Virus record (IMG/VR): IMGVR_UViG_3300032291_002540
Coordinates: 1 to 35,306 of that record
Reading direction: 5' to 3' (one strand)
Length of the DNA: 35,306 bases
Origin: a virus
Shown here: piece after piece, positions 9,001 through 17,100 of the stretch
How positions within the stretch are numbered: position 1 is the stretch's first letter
How the letters are laid out: every line of letters begins with the position of its first letter
Translations under genes and position numbers: made by a program
Notes under the pieces: model-generated
The model's database searches: none
Told to the model about the DNA's origin: nothing
The model's input: the letters and a program-made list of their open reading frames with translations, nothing else

Positions 9001-9282
9001 CAAGCCCGTAAGTTGATTTCAGCTGTAGCTGTAAGATTGTTGTTCGAACAAAACGACCAAATCGTTAGACAACAGTTCTTGGATAGTGTTAACCCAATCC
9101 TTGATTCAATCAGAAGAGACAGAGGTCTTTACGACTTCAGAGTAACAGTTTCTTCTTCACCTGAAGATTTGGATAGAAATACACTAACAGGTAGAATCTA
9201 CCTAAAACCAACAAAGGCACTTGAATTCATTGAGATTGAGTTCTTGATTACACCAACAGGTGCTTCGTTTGATAATATCTAA
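6088..9282 (+). CDS. Contractile tail sheath protein, T4 gp18-like, enlarged
   Basis: The sheath forms the contracting outer tube that drives the tail tube through the cell envelope. The N-terminus has the sheath signature VFVSPGVYTSETDLSF (about 10-25), the strand that locks neighbouring subunits. The C-terminus carries the conserved core: RRLLLQARKLISAVAVRLLF, a helix around FLDSVNPILDSIRRDRGLY, and a final strand GRIYLKPTKALEFIEIEFLI. At 1064 residues it is far longer than T4 gp18 (659). The extra sequence is mostly between about residues 130 and 430 and is Ser/Thr/Gly-rich and beta-like, as expected of surface-exposed inserted domains. Start choice: ATG 6088 places the PGVY motif at the usual distance. 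A strong terminator follows. Confidence 0.93.
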   Translation: MATVQTNQKVFVSPGVYTSETDLSFVAQSVGVTTLGLVGETLKGPAFEPIFITNFDEFQAFFGGTEPTKFVNTQIPKYEASYIAKSYLQQSNQLFVTRVLGLSGYDAGPSWTLKVTANVDPGTIGLNPLSGTPWTINFSGVASADTVTLIGSLPATVNNLLNTQYRLNDGSTSTFNQDFTDILDSFATTPSLTATTAIVYGSLPSADYTSLSTLRTSLTNVFGVNSLNLSSNDLSNSDNSPWLYSNFSNNVGNVYTGFSFDYIATSFTTGASSTYSGTLSGNVYTYSGTAYSQYNDLVIATLRSRGVSLYDSNNHGPQYEVSATTDLNMICTGSYSGVSSNPYSTFLLSGVTKDGDNFSFETSLSSVSSKFLPKVLGFDNFGKSRNEVPVFVEEIYPVALDYLYDKGYIRGLSCDLIALPAASTYNPDSIAWNLERYTTPHSPYIVSELRGNKVYKLFRFISISDGTAANTEVKVSIANISFSNLTFDLLVRTFFDTDQNPVVIEKFTNCTMDPASNSFVGKKVGSFDGEYPLVSKYIMVEMSKEAPIDALPCGFYGYDQRIYDTTSNLSPVPVYKTKYDFPGEQVFNPPFGITAFGGSVNDSPGDNVRRTYLGFSTTVGVDESFLQYKGKQNPSAATWGVVYDSVPWNYLTQGFHMDSGATVVTIGSEYVTSGTAAFQCGDAEFRAEPDTQENPYYYIYSRKYTVCFAGGFDGWDIYREYRTNQDRFRLGASGYLAGAAPSTRYPTASGQGMFKRIVVAKNTQDFANTDYYAYLLGILSFSNPESTNINVFATSSIDYVNNGKLVGEAINMIQFSRADSVYIATTPDYPMYQSDSTDPELIIQPQEAVDNLDNTGIDSNYTATYYPWILVRDTVNNTQIYLPPTGEVCRNLALTDNIAFPWFASAGYTRGLVNSVKARVKLTQEGRDILYQGRINPIATFSDVGTVIWGNKTLQVAESALNRLNVRRLLLQARKLISAVAVRLLFEQNDQIVRQQFLDSVNPILDSIRRDRGLYDFRVTVSSSPEDLDRNTLTGRIYLKPTKALEFIEIEFLITPTGASFDNI

Positions 9283-9301
9283 TAACAATTTAGATTATAT
9301 T

Positions 9302-9328
9302 AAAACCCCTCCATAGTGAGGGGTTTTT
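9302..9328 (+). terminator. Intrinsic terminator after the sheath gene
   Basis: A 10-bp perfect stem, AAAACCCCTC (9302-9311) with GAGGGGTTTT (9318-9327), encloses the loop CATAGT and runs into T5. It is the GC-rich hairpin expected at the end of a highly expressed unit. Confidence 0.88.
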
Positions 9329-9339
9329 ATTTTATTCAA

Positions 9340-9347
9340 TATTTATA
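9340..9347 (+). promoter_or_regulatory. TATTTATA element after the sheath terminator
   Basis: TATTTATA lies 4 bp before the ATG at 9352 and directly after the sheath terminator, as expected if it restarts transcription. Confidence 0.5.
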
Positions 9348-9351
9348 AATC

Positions 9352-9726
9352 ATGAGATATGTTATTTCTGAATCAAGATTAGAAAGGGCTATGGAAAAGG
9401 TTTTCAATCAATATATAAATGTTGATGAATTAAAGTATTATCATCCAGTTGAGGAAACTGATGATGGTTATGATGAGTATGAAGATACCAACAGAGCAAT
9501 ATATTATATAGGTGATGTAGAACTAGACGAAAATGAAATTTTTAGGTATTATGAATGTGACTATTTTTATGAGGATGCAAAAGCAGTAAGGGGAAGATGT
9601 CCAATTCTCTCATTAGATGATAGGATATCAGATACTTTAAATGGTTTGTTTGATGATTTATGGAAAGAACCATTTAGGAAATGGATTAACGAGTCGGTTA
9701 ATTTACGTGCCAAAACGATAGAATAA
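9352..9726 (+). CDS. Acidic hypothetical protein
   Basis: This 124-residue protein has many Asp, Glu and Tyr residues and no recognised domain. The N-terminus, MRYVISE-SRLERAMEKVF, is a short hydrophobic strand with an I-x-E site followed by a helix. The middle is strongly acidic (VEETDDGYDEYEDTN), and the C-terminal third has a helix containing LFDDLWKEPFRKWINESV. It lies alone between the sheath terminator and its own TATTTATA element upstream, and the next such element downstream. The N-terminus resembles a capsid-targeting peptide, so packaging in the head is one possibility. Confidence 0.7.
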   Translation: MRYVISESRLERAMEKVFNQYINVDELKYYHPVEETDDGYDEYEDTNRAIYYIGDVELDENEIFRYYECDYFYEDAKAVRGRCPILSLDDRISDTLNGLFDDLWKEPFRKWINESVNLRAKTIE

Positions 9727-9737
9727 CTAATAACGAA

Positions 9738-9745
9738 TATTTATA
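9738..9745 (+). promoter_or_regulatory. TATTTATA element before the HAD-like gene
   Basis: TATTTATA ends 4 bp before the ATG at 9750, within the 23-bp gap after the previous gene. Confidence 0.5.
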
Positions 9746-9749
9746 TCAT

Positions 9750-10574
9750 ATGGTTTACATTATTAAAGAAGGATTTAGAGATGATACAACCCCAAACATG
9801 AAGTATTATGCTTTTGATTGGGACGATAACATTGTTCACATGCCAACAAAAATTATGTTGAAAACTGAAGACGGTGATGAAGTTGGTATGAGTACTGACG
9901 ACTTTGCTAAATACAGACATGAGATTGGAAAAAATCCTATAGAGTATAATGGTAAAAAGATTGTTGGTTATTCCGACAACGCGTTTAGAAACTTCAAAAC
10001 AGATGGGGACAAACAATTTATCATAGACGCAATGAAGGCGAAGTTAGGTCCCGCGTTTGATGATTTTAGAGAGTCAATCAATAACGGGTCTATTTTTTCT
10101 ATAATCACAGCTAGAGGTCATAATCCCAACACGTTAAAACAAGCGATTTATAATTATATCGTTAGTGGTTTCGGTGGGATAGATAAAGATGAATTATTAA
10201 AAAATTTAAGAAAGTATAGAACTTTTGTGGATGAGGAGGATATGTCAGACAATGAACTTATTAAAAGTTATTTGGAGTTGAACAAGTATCATCCTGTAAC
10301 ATTTGGACAAGGGGGTGCTGAAAATCCTGAAGAACTAAAAGTTATGGCAATGGACGACTTTGTATCTTATATCAAGGGAATGGCGGCATTACTTAATAAG
10401 AAGGCATACCTTAAAAAAGATATAGGTAATAAATTTGTTCCTAGTAAACCTATGATTGGATTCTCTGATGATGACCCTAGAAATGTAGAAGTAATGAAGA
10501 AACACTTTAAAGATAAACCAGAAAAACTAGTAAAGACTTATTCTACTGCATCCGGAACTAAAAAAGAAGTATAA
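9750..10574 (+). CDS. HAD-superfamily hydrolase-like protein
   Basis: This 274-residue protein carries the HAD catalytic set. Motif I is YAFDWDDNIV, with Asp23 and Asp25 in the D-x-D positions (nucleophile and acid/base). Motif II is SIITARGH, with Thr120. Motif IV is IGFSDDDPRN, with Asp240-Asp242 for magnesium. HAD enzymes hydrolyse phosphate esters through an Asp intermediate. The long region between motifs II and IV would hold the cap or specificity domain, so the substrate cannot be predicted. The gene sits between sheath and tube. The N-terminus MVYIIKE-GF has an I-x-E site like the preceding gene. Transcription probably starts at the TATTTATA just upstream. Confidence 0.8.
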   Translation: MVYIIKEGFRDDTTPNMKYYAFDWDDNIVHMPTKIMLKTEDGDEVGMSTDDFAKYRHEIGKNPIEYNGKKIVGYSDNAFRNFKTDGDKQFIIDAMKAKLGPAFDDFRESINNGSIFSIITARGHNPNTLKQAIYNYIVSGFGGIDKDELLKNLRKYRTFVDEEDMSDNELIKSYLELNKYHPVTFGQGGAENPEELKVMAMDDFVSYIKGMAALLNKKAYLKKDIGNKFVPSKPMIGFSDDDPRNVEVMKKHFKDKPEKLVKTYSTASGTKKEV

Positions 10575-10629
10575 TTAATATTAATTTTTTTAAAAACGAA
10601 AGTAAATAGAAAAATTTTTAAACTGATTA

Positions 10630-10637
10630 TATTTATA
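10630..10637 (+). promoter_or_regulatory. TATTTATA element before the tube gene
   Basis: TATTTATA ends 33 bp before the tube ATG in the 96-bp A/T-rich gap after the HAD-like gene. No other feature is visible in that gap. Confidence 0.5.
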
Positions 10638-10670
10638 ACATATAAACAAAGAAATTAAAAAAATTATTAT

Positions 10671-11159
10671 ATGGCTGATTTATTAATGAAAATGCCCCTA
10701 CCTTATGAACCGAAAAGACAAAATCGATTCATTTTAAGGTTTCCTAGTACATTAGGTATTAATGAGTGGTTTGTTGAGACATCTAAGAGACCTAGTATCA
10801 AAATCAAAGAAACTGAAATTCCTTTTTTAAATACATCAACATACGTTGCCGGTAGATTCAACTGGGACGCAATCCCTGTTACATTTAGAGACCCAATCGG
10901 ACCTTCTGCGGCTCAAGCTCTTATGGAGTGGGTACGTCTACATGCGGAGTCTGTTACAGGTCGTATGGGATATGCTGCTGGTTATAAGAAAGACATTGAT
11001 ATCGAAATGTTGGACCCAACAGGTGTGGTGGTTGAGAAATGGATTTTATACGGAACATTCTTAACAGGAGTTGACTTTGGTACATTGAACTATGCTCAAG
11101 ACGCACTTGCTACAATAAGTGCAACACTGAGAATGGATAGATGTGTATTAGTTTACTAA
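10671..11159 (+). CDS. Tail tube protein, T4 gp19-like
   Basis: This 162-residue protein has almost the same length as T4 gp19 (163). It shows the tube pattern: PYEPKRQNRFILRFPSTLGI near the N-terminus, a beta core including FNWDAIPVTFRDPIGPSA, a helix with ALMEWVRLHAES, and final strands IDIEMLDPTG and the W-x-L-x-G-(T/A)-F-L motif. Stacked hexamers form the inner tube through which DNA passes. Its place between sheath and assembly chaperone is canonical for contractile tails. Confidence 0.93.
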   Translation: MADLLMKMPLPYEPKRQNRFILRFPSTLGINEWFVETSKRPSIKIKETEIPFLNTSTYVAGRFNWDAIPVTFRDPIGPSAAQALMEWVRLHAESVTGRMGYAAGYKKDIDIEMLDPTGVVVEKWILYGTFLTGVDFGTLNYAQDALATISATLRMDRCVLVY

Positions 11160-11162
11160 TAC

Positions 11163-11170
11163 TATTTATA
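11163..11170 (+). promoter_or_regulatory. TATTTATA element upstream of the tube terminator
   Basis: TATTTATA begins 4 bp after the tube stop codon and 63 bp before the chaperone ATG. A terminator hairpin lies between it and that ATG, so transcripts starting here must read through the hairpin to reach the chaperone gene. Confidence 0.4.
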
Positions 11171-11191
11171 AAAAATCAACACTAATTATAT

Positions 11192-11231
11192 TTAACCCTA
11201 AAGGTAATAAACTTTTAGGGTTAATTTTTTT
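11192..11231 (+). terminator. Intrinsic terminator or attenuator abutting the chaperone start
   Basis: An 11-bp perfect stem, TTAACCCTAAA (11192-11202) with TTTAGGGTTAA (11214-11224), is followed by T7 (11225-11231). The T-run ends two bases before the ATG at 11234. It can end tube transcripts and reduce read-through into the chaperone gene. Confidence 0.85.
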
Positions 11232-11233
11232 AT

Positions 11234-11977
11234 ATGGAAGAACAATCAAGAATATACGGTCAACAAAATTTGACACTACCACACGACGTGGTTCCATTAC
11301 CATCTGATGGAATTTTTTATAAAAACAAAAAAAAGTCACTTAAGGTTGGTTATCTAACCGCTTCAGATGAAAATATACTTTTAGGTGGAGGTAATGACAT
11401 TACAACAAATTTGTTAAGGAATAAAATTTATGAACCCGATATTAAGGTAGATGACTTGTTGGAAGGTGACGTTGAAGCCATATTAATTTTTTTAAGAAAT
11501 ACCTCTTTTGGACCAGAAATGGAATTAAGTTTAACAGACCCTAAGACATCAAAAAAATTTACTTCATCGGTAATGTTAGATTCCTTATCTGTTATTAAAG
11601 GACAAGAGCCATTACCTGATGGAACATTTGTGACACAACTTCCTAAAAGTGAGAAAACTGTCAAAATAAAACCTTTAACATATGGGGAAATAATTGAAAT
11701 TAACAGACTGGCCGAATCATACCCACAAGGAAGAGTTTATCCAAAGGTTACAAATAAACTTCAAAGACAAATTGTTGAAATTGATGGTGTTTCCGACAAA
11801 GTAGAGATTGCTAAATTTGTTGAACAAATGCCAATTATGGACTCAAAGTTTATTCAAAAATTTATTAATGATAATGAGCCAAGGTTAGATATGACTAAAT
11901 ATGTTATGACCCCATCAGGAGAAAGACTACAGGTTAATGTAGGTTTTGGGGTGGACTTTTTTCGCCCTTTCTTCTGA
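11234..11977 (+). CDS. Tail/baseplate assembly chaperone, T4 gp26/gp51-like
   Basis: This 247-residue zero-frame product resembles the T4 baseplate hub assembly family (gp26/gp51). Support comes from an N-terminal segment PHDVVPLPSDGIFY, a central GYLTASDENILL, a VKIKPLTYGEI strand (about 140-150), and a C-terminal segment VNVGFGVDFFRPFF, which matches the family's usual G-x-x-F-F-W/R-P ending. It lies between tube and tape measure, exactly where contractile-tail phages keep the chaperone that wraps the tape measure. The final codons include TTT TTT CGC and overlap a second frame that carries a tail-chaperone-like extension. A fraction of ribosomes probably shifts to make a fusion of about 293 residues. 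Confidence 0.75.
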   Translation: MEEQSRIYGQQNLTLPHDVVPLPSDGIFYKNKKKSLKVGYLTASDENILLGGGNDITTNLLRNKIYEPDIKVDDLLEGDVEAILIFLRNTSFGPEMELSLTDPKTSKKFTSSVMLDSLSVIKGQEPLPDGTFVTQLPKSEKTVKIKPLTYGEIIEINRLAESYPQGRVYPKVTNKLQRQIVEIDGVSDKVEIAKFVEQMPIMDSKFIQKFINDNEPRLDMTKYVMTPSGERLQVNVGFGVDFFRPFF

Positions 11978-12116
11978 GTATAGAAGGGGACAAATAGATG
12001 AATTCTATTATCTCTCAACTTTATTCCATGTTAGTTGGTCTGATTTTGAAAAAATGCCTCTTTTTGTGAGAAAATATTTGTTAGATAAATGGTACGAAGT
12101 AAATAAGAAGGACTGA
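11943..12116 (+). CDS. Frameshift-encoded C-terminal extension of the tail assembly chaperone
   Basis: This frame is open from after a TAG at 11940-11942 to TGA at 12114-12116. It has no ATG in the overlap with the zero frame, whose stop is at 11975-11977. A +1 shift (or -2) at T6 (11957-11962) yields 50 extra residues from GCC 11964, including FYYLSTLFHVSWSDFEKMPL and RKYLLDKW. The arrangement (a YYL..LFHVSW segment, then a short gap, then R-K-Y) closely resembles DUF6760-type and other tail-chaperone extension segments (AyhFHW...eR..W). The most plausible slip is tRNA-Phe moving from UUU to UUC in front of the infrequent codon CGC. A separate start at TTG 11946 cannot be excluded. The stop codon lies inside a terminator stem. 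Confidence 0.7.
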   Translation, partial: VLGWTFFALSSEYRRGQIDEFYYLSTLFHVSWSDFEKMPLFVRKYLLDKWYEVNKKD

Positions 12117-12133
12117 AAATTCAGTCCTTCTTC
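12105..12133 (+). terminator. Terminator-like hairpin at the end of the chaperone extension
   Basis: A near-perfect inverted repeat, AAGAAGGACTGAA (12105-12117) with TTCAGTCCTTCTT (12120-12132), has inner pairs that must open to form a loop. The T-run is poor. The stop codon of the frameshift extension lies in the left arm, and a TATTTATA element follows at once. Confidence 0.65.
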
Positions 12134-12141
12134 TATTTATA
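12134..12141 (+). promoter_or_regulatory. TATTTATA element before the tape measure gene
   Basis: TATTTATA lies 15 bp before the ATG at 12157 and directly behind the chaperone hairpin. Confidence 0.5.
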
Positions 12142-12156
12142 ATATAAACGATTTAA

Positions 12157-14124
12157 ATGCCCGGAATTTTTGACCAAATACTAGGACTTTTTGCACCCCT
12201 TGGAGAAGTATTACCAACAGGAAAAAGAATTGGTGATATATTTGAGACTGTTATTGAAGGGACAGATAAAATGAACGCAAGGTTCACTCAGTCAAGACAG
12301 AGGGTAACTGAATTTAGTGCAGCTATTGGCGATAGTATTCCATTGGTTGAGCGTTTGGGTGGTACACAAAAAGATGCAGCTCAAATTATTGAAGACGTTG
12401 CGGAAGCGACAAGAAGAAATGTAGTTGCAAGTGCGGACGAAGTCGAAAAATTATTTGCGGTACAACAACTAACAGGGACTGATGCTAAAAAACTTGTAGA
12501 TACATTTCAAAACGTAGGTGTTCAGTTTTCACAAATAAGTAATCAATTAGAAGGTTCAATAAAATATATTCAAAGTGTTGGTGCAAATGCTAGAGACATA
12601 ATGAGGGAAGTTAACGGGTATGTCGAAAAAATTAATAGCTACAATTTCCAAGACGGAATATTAGGGTTGACAAGAATGGCAACACAAGCTTCTCTCTTGA
12701 AATTTGATATGAACAGTACACTTGGGTTTGCGGAAAAAGTAATGAGTCCTGAAGGAGCGATTCAAATGGCATCCGCATTTCAAAGACTTGGAGTTGCTGC
12801 TGGTGATTTAACTGACCCATTCCAATTAATGTATAAGTCATTAAATGACCCCGAAGGACTACAAAATAGTATTGTCAACATGACAAAACAATTTACTTAT
12901 TTTGATGAGAAGGCAAACTCGTTCAAAATAAATCCGCAGGGTATGTTAATGTTAAGGGAAATAGGTGCTCAAGCGGGTATAAGTAGTGCTGAGCTATCCA
13001 AGATGGCATTAAACGCTGCAGATTTGGATAAAAAACTTTCACAGATATCACCATCTATTGAGTTTGAAAATGAACAGGACAAACAATATATTGCAAATAT
13101 TGCGAAAATGGGTAAAGGTGGTGAGTATGAAATAAAGATTAAACGAGATGGTGAAGATAAGTCAGTTCTTTTACAAGAAGCTACAAATGAAGAACTAAAA
13201 GAGTTAATCGAAAGACAAAAATCGGCACAAGAAGACCAATCGGTAGTAGACATACAAAAAACTCAATTAGACCTATTGAGTGCTGTTGTTGGTGAATTAA
13301 AGGCGACTATGTCAACTTTTATTGCGGCAGCGGCATCATCTAAAGAACTTACAAAGGCAATCAGTGGAATGTCAGGAAGACTTGCGGTTTTGGGCGAAGT
13401 AGATAAGTTCAAACAAAAAGCAGGAATAGACAAAGTAACAACTACAAGTTTTAGAGATAAGGTAGATACAGAATTCTTACCTCAAATTAAAGAATTAGTT
13501 ACTGATATTCTTACGGGTGATAAAGAGAAGATAATAGATACCATGAAGGTCGTACTTAAAGACACAACAGTTTTTGCTAAGAAAGGGTTAGATGAACTTA
13601 TGGAGACAATAAAGCAAGCTTTCAAATCCATTCAACAAACTATGGGAAGAGGAAATGGAAGGGCTTCAGGTGGATATGTTTACGGTCAAGGAACATCGAC
13701 TTCAGATTCAATTCCTGCTTTATTGAGTAATGGAGAGTTTGTTGTTAATGCCGCATCAACGTCATCTTTTGGGCCTTTATTGGAAACAATAAACAAAAAC
13801 CCAAATTACAACCTAAATGAATTTACAAGTGAAGGGTTGGAACTTAAAAATACTAATGATATTACCGCGTCAAATATATCAAATAGAAGTATTACTGAGT
13901 TAATATCTAATTTGAGTACGCAAACAACTAATACTGAAATGAAAACAAGTAAAGTTGAATTCGGAGAAATTGCGCCACTCAAGGTAATTTTTGAAAAAGG
14001 AGAAGGATTTTCAGAAAGTGAGATGGCAATGCTTGAGTATAATTTAGGTAAAAGCACTCTTGTAGAACAATTGACCAAGAGTTTGTCAGAAAAACTCAAG
14101 GTTTTACAAGTTAAAGAAGCATAA
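12157..14124 (+). CDS. Tail tape measure protein
   Basis: This 655-residue, largely helical protein follows the chaperone, as tape measures do. Long Ala/Gln/Lys-rich helices fill most of it. Near residue 504 it has the motif GGYVYGQGTSTSDSIPALLS followed by NGEFVVNA, a well-known tape measure segment. Helical stretches such as AIQMASAFQRLGVAAGDL suggest the central rod. Tape measure length sets tail length at roughly 0.15 nm per residue, giving about 98 nm, close to T4, whose gp29 has 590 residues. Several internal acidic/basic segments (KIKRDGEDKSVLLQEATNEE) may be adaptor loops. No transmembrane span was obvious. The gene ends 39 bp before the next start. Confidence 0.88.
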   Translation: MPGIFDQILGLFAPLGEVLPTGKRIGDIFETVIEGTDKMNARFTQSRQRVTEFSAAIGDSIPLVERLGGTQKDAAQIIEDVAEATRRNVVASADEVEKLFAVQQLTGTDAKKLVDTFQNVGVQFSQISNQLEGSIKYIQSVGANARDIMREVNGYVEKINSYNFQDGILGLTRMATQASLLKFDMNSTLGFAEKVMSPEGAIQMASAFQRLGVAAGDLTDPFQLMYKSLNDPEGLQNSIVNMTKQFTYFDEKANSFKINPQGMLMLREIGAQAGISSAELSKMALNAADLDKKLSQISPSIEFENEQDKQYIANIAKMGKGGEYEIKIKRDGEDKSVLLQEATNEELKELIERQKSAQEDQSVVDIQKTQLDLLSAVVGELKATMSTFIAAAASSKELTKAISGMSGRLAVLGEVDKFKQKAGIDKVTTTSFRDKVDTEFLPQIKELVTDILTGDKEKIIDTMKVVLKDTTVFAKKGLDELMETIKQAFKSIQQTMGRGNGRASGGYVYGQGTSTSDSIPALLSNGEFVVNAASTSSFGPLLETINKNPNYNLNEFTSEGLELKNTNDITASNISNRSITELISNLSTQTTNTEMKTSKVEFGEIAPLKVIFEKGEGFSESEMAMLEYNLGKSTLVEQLTKSLSEKLKVLQVKEA

Positions 14125-14142
14125 TAAAAAATGTTAGTTGGC

Positions 14143-14149
14143 TATTTAT
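14143..14149 (+). promoter_or_regulatory. TATTTAT element before the 1651-residue baseplate gene
   Basis: TATTTAT ends 14 bp before the ATG at 14164 in the short gap after the tape measure gene. Confidence 0.45.
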
Positions 14150-14163
14150 TATAAAATAATTAA

Positions 14164-17100
14164 ATGGCAAGTCCATTACTAGTCACATCAGAGGGTTTTA
14201 GAAAGAAAATTTTAGTTAAAAATTTGACTCCTTATAACAAGTCACCTAGGAAAGTCGCGCCTCCTGTAGATTATCCTGCAAATTTATCTGATTTATCGGT
14301 AAAAGATTCTCCTGACAATTTAATAGACACACCAATTTTTGCAAAAGAACTTTACGTAAAAAATCAGTATGGTGCGGAAGGTGGATATAAGCAAGTACCC
14401 GACCCAGGCGCTCTTTTAAATTCTAAATCAAATGAGGGTGAATATGGACCAGGACAACAAGATGCTAAAATTTTAGACCAAGGGTACAGTGAATCAAAAA
14501 AATGGAAGCCGTTAAATGCATACGCTAATGGCCCTACGGTTATCGATTCGGCAGAAGCTTTTTCAACTTTAGATGTTGTATATCCAAATGGAGGAAGAAC
14601 GCCTAATGGACAACCATACCCAACAACATATGTACCATCATCATATAGTGCGGTTTCAATATTACTTTCACCCGACCCACAAGGTAGTAATGGTTTTTTA
14701 AGTTCAGATTCATATATTGCTAGATTAGGCGCGACAGTTCTTAGAAAAGAGTTTGAAACAAGAATTGGTAATGAAATTAGACAAAATACAATCGCAAGGG
14801 CAAACATATTCAATGTTAGAAGTGGTACCGACCTCTTAAATATTGTGACGGGTAGAGTTCCCCTAATAGAACCTGATTATAGAATCACAGTACCGGCAAA
14901 CCCTGTGTTGGCAGCTACAGATTTTGCATTAAGGTTAGCGGGTAGTATATTACCTGTGTCACCTATTGTTGGTTCATATTGGGATACAAGTATCAATTCG
15001 GGACAACCAACAACTATACAACAATTAACTAACGCATTCAAAAGAAGCGGATTAGGAAAGTTTTTTTCAAGAGTACTTGGGTTCAATCAAACAGGTTCTC
15101 AGTTATTTTTAAACAATACTGGAGGTGGTCAAAAATCAAGATTATTTGATAACCTTGATTATAACAAATACAAACCTAACTATCCAAGAACAATATTAGA
15201 TAGACTTGGCGGTGCAATTGTTGGAACTTCGGCAACTGTGAGTAACTATTATGTTGGTTCAATAACATCAGACCCGTCAAGAGTCTTTTCTCCTGGTGGT
15301 GATGTACCTGTAGATAGTTTTGCAAGAGAAGTAAGCACCCCTGTATATGGACCAACAGAGTTGGCACAACTTTACGAAGGACCTTCGAGAAGTGTTAGGT
15401 TAGGTGCTAATGGTCCTACATATGGTAATGGTGGTGGTATTGAGGGTGGATTTACATGGGTGTCACCTAAATACAGAGGAAATGCCGGTAAAAAAGTTGG
15501 TCCCGGAGGACAAATTATACAACAAGACGAAGATTTTAGACCATCGTCATATAACTCAACTGAATCTACAAATTCAGAATTTAGAGACGGTTCAATATTA
15601 GATGATACACAAAGACTAATAGATAGTCAACCGTCAGGAGGAAGAAGGTTACAACATGTAGGAAATGCTATAGACCAAGTAAGTAAAGTTTTTAACGATG
15701 GTTATAAAGAAATAACCAAGGGTTCACAAGTTATAAAATATACTGGTTCGATAGGTCAAGAAGTTGGATATGAATATTGTAGAATCTTTACTAAAGACGT
15801 ACCATACCTTCAATATAATGATTTACAAAAAGTTAATGGTATAACTACATCAGGTAGGAAAATATCATATTCAGTGTTGGATAACACATATAACTTGAAC
15901 ATATTTCCAAATAAGAAAGATAGTGCTGGAAACTCAACTAACTTAGTTGGGGATAATAATCAAACTTACCATGTTAAAAAATATATGTTTTCTTTAGAAA
16001 ATTTAGCATGGAGAACATCAAGTACTCCTGGATATACAGTATCTGATTTACCTGTTTGTGAAAGAGGACCTAATGGAGGAAGAATTATGTGGTTTCCACC
16101 TTATGATTTAAAATTTTCGGAAACCAATAGTGCATCATGGAAAGACACTTCTTTCATAGGAAGAGCTGAACCTATATATACTTATTCAAACACTAGAAGA
16201 ACAGGTTCTTTAACTTGGAAGATTGTGGTTGACCACCCATCGGTATTAAATATAATCGTAAATAAAGTTTTAAATAGTGAAACTAATAATTCGAGAATTG
16301 ATAATATGATTAATTCTTTCTTTGCCGGTTGTTTAAAATATGACCTATATCAGTTGGCGGAGAAATATCCGTTAGTAAATCCTAATGAATTGTATAAAAT
16401 TCAGAGAGAACTTGATGCAAATAAATTAACTAAAGAACAAATACAAGCATTGGTAAATAATTTGACCACAGGTAATGATTCTCCTACAGGTCAAGAAATG
16501 AGTATTAAAGGTAATACAGATTTGAATACAAATAATATCCAAACCGCATTAACAGGAATAGGGTTTTATTTTGAGAATGAAGAACCAGATGATAGTACAT
16601 CATCGTTCTCATCTTTGTATGACACTTATATTTTAAGAAAACCAATTATTATTGACCAATCACCAACAGTTACAACACCATATATCAGTGGACCACAACA
16701 AGTAACAACATTTTTTAGTAATGTAATTCAGTGGAATTACGAACAATTCAACAAGAACTTAACCGATATCTATAATGGATTTAATAGTGGTAATGTTGAA
16801 AAAGTTAGAATTAACTTAGCCGGAACTGAAAGTAGTTCAACTAATAGGTCATATAATAATAGAATTAACTCTGATAGGATAGAATCTATTAAAACATATA
16901 TTAAAAATTATAAACCTGGTGGAGCTCAACAGACCTTAGGTCAAATTGCTGAAAGCAGAATAACATATGTTACAGCATCTTCAGAATCTTCTGTTAGAAC
17001 AAAATCAAGTTCAGGGTACGGTGAGTCGTATAATTGTGGTGAAAAAGATACTAAAAAAACAGATTCAACCAACGTAAATACTATCAATGCGATGGCATGT

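Noticed and set aside
11975-11977. RF2-like +1 shift at the TGA itself (TTC TGA G)
   Set aside because: tRNA-Phe would have to re-pair with UCU, a poor match; the T6-CGC site upstream is much better.
14364-14813. Minus-strand reading frame of 149 codons
   Set aside because: It is fully antisense to the 1651-residue baseplate gene, whose frame is continuous and protein-like; the reverse product has no domain.
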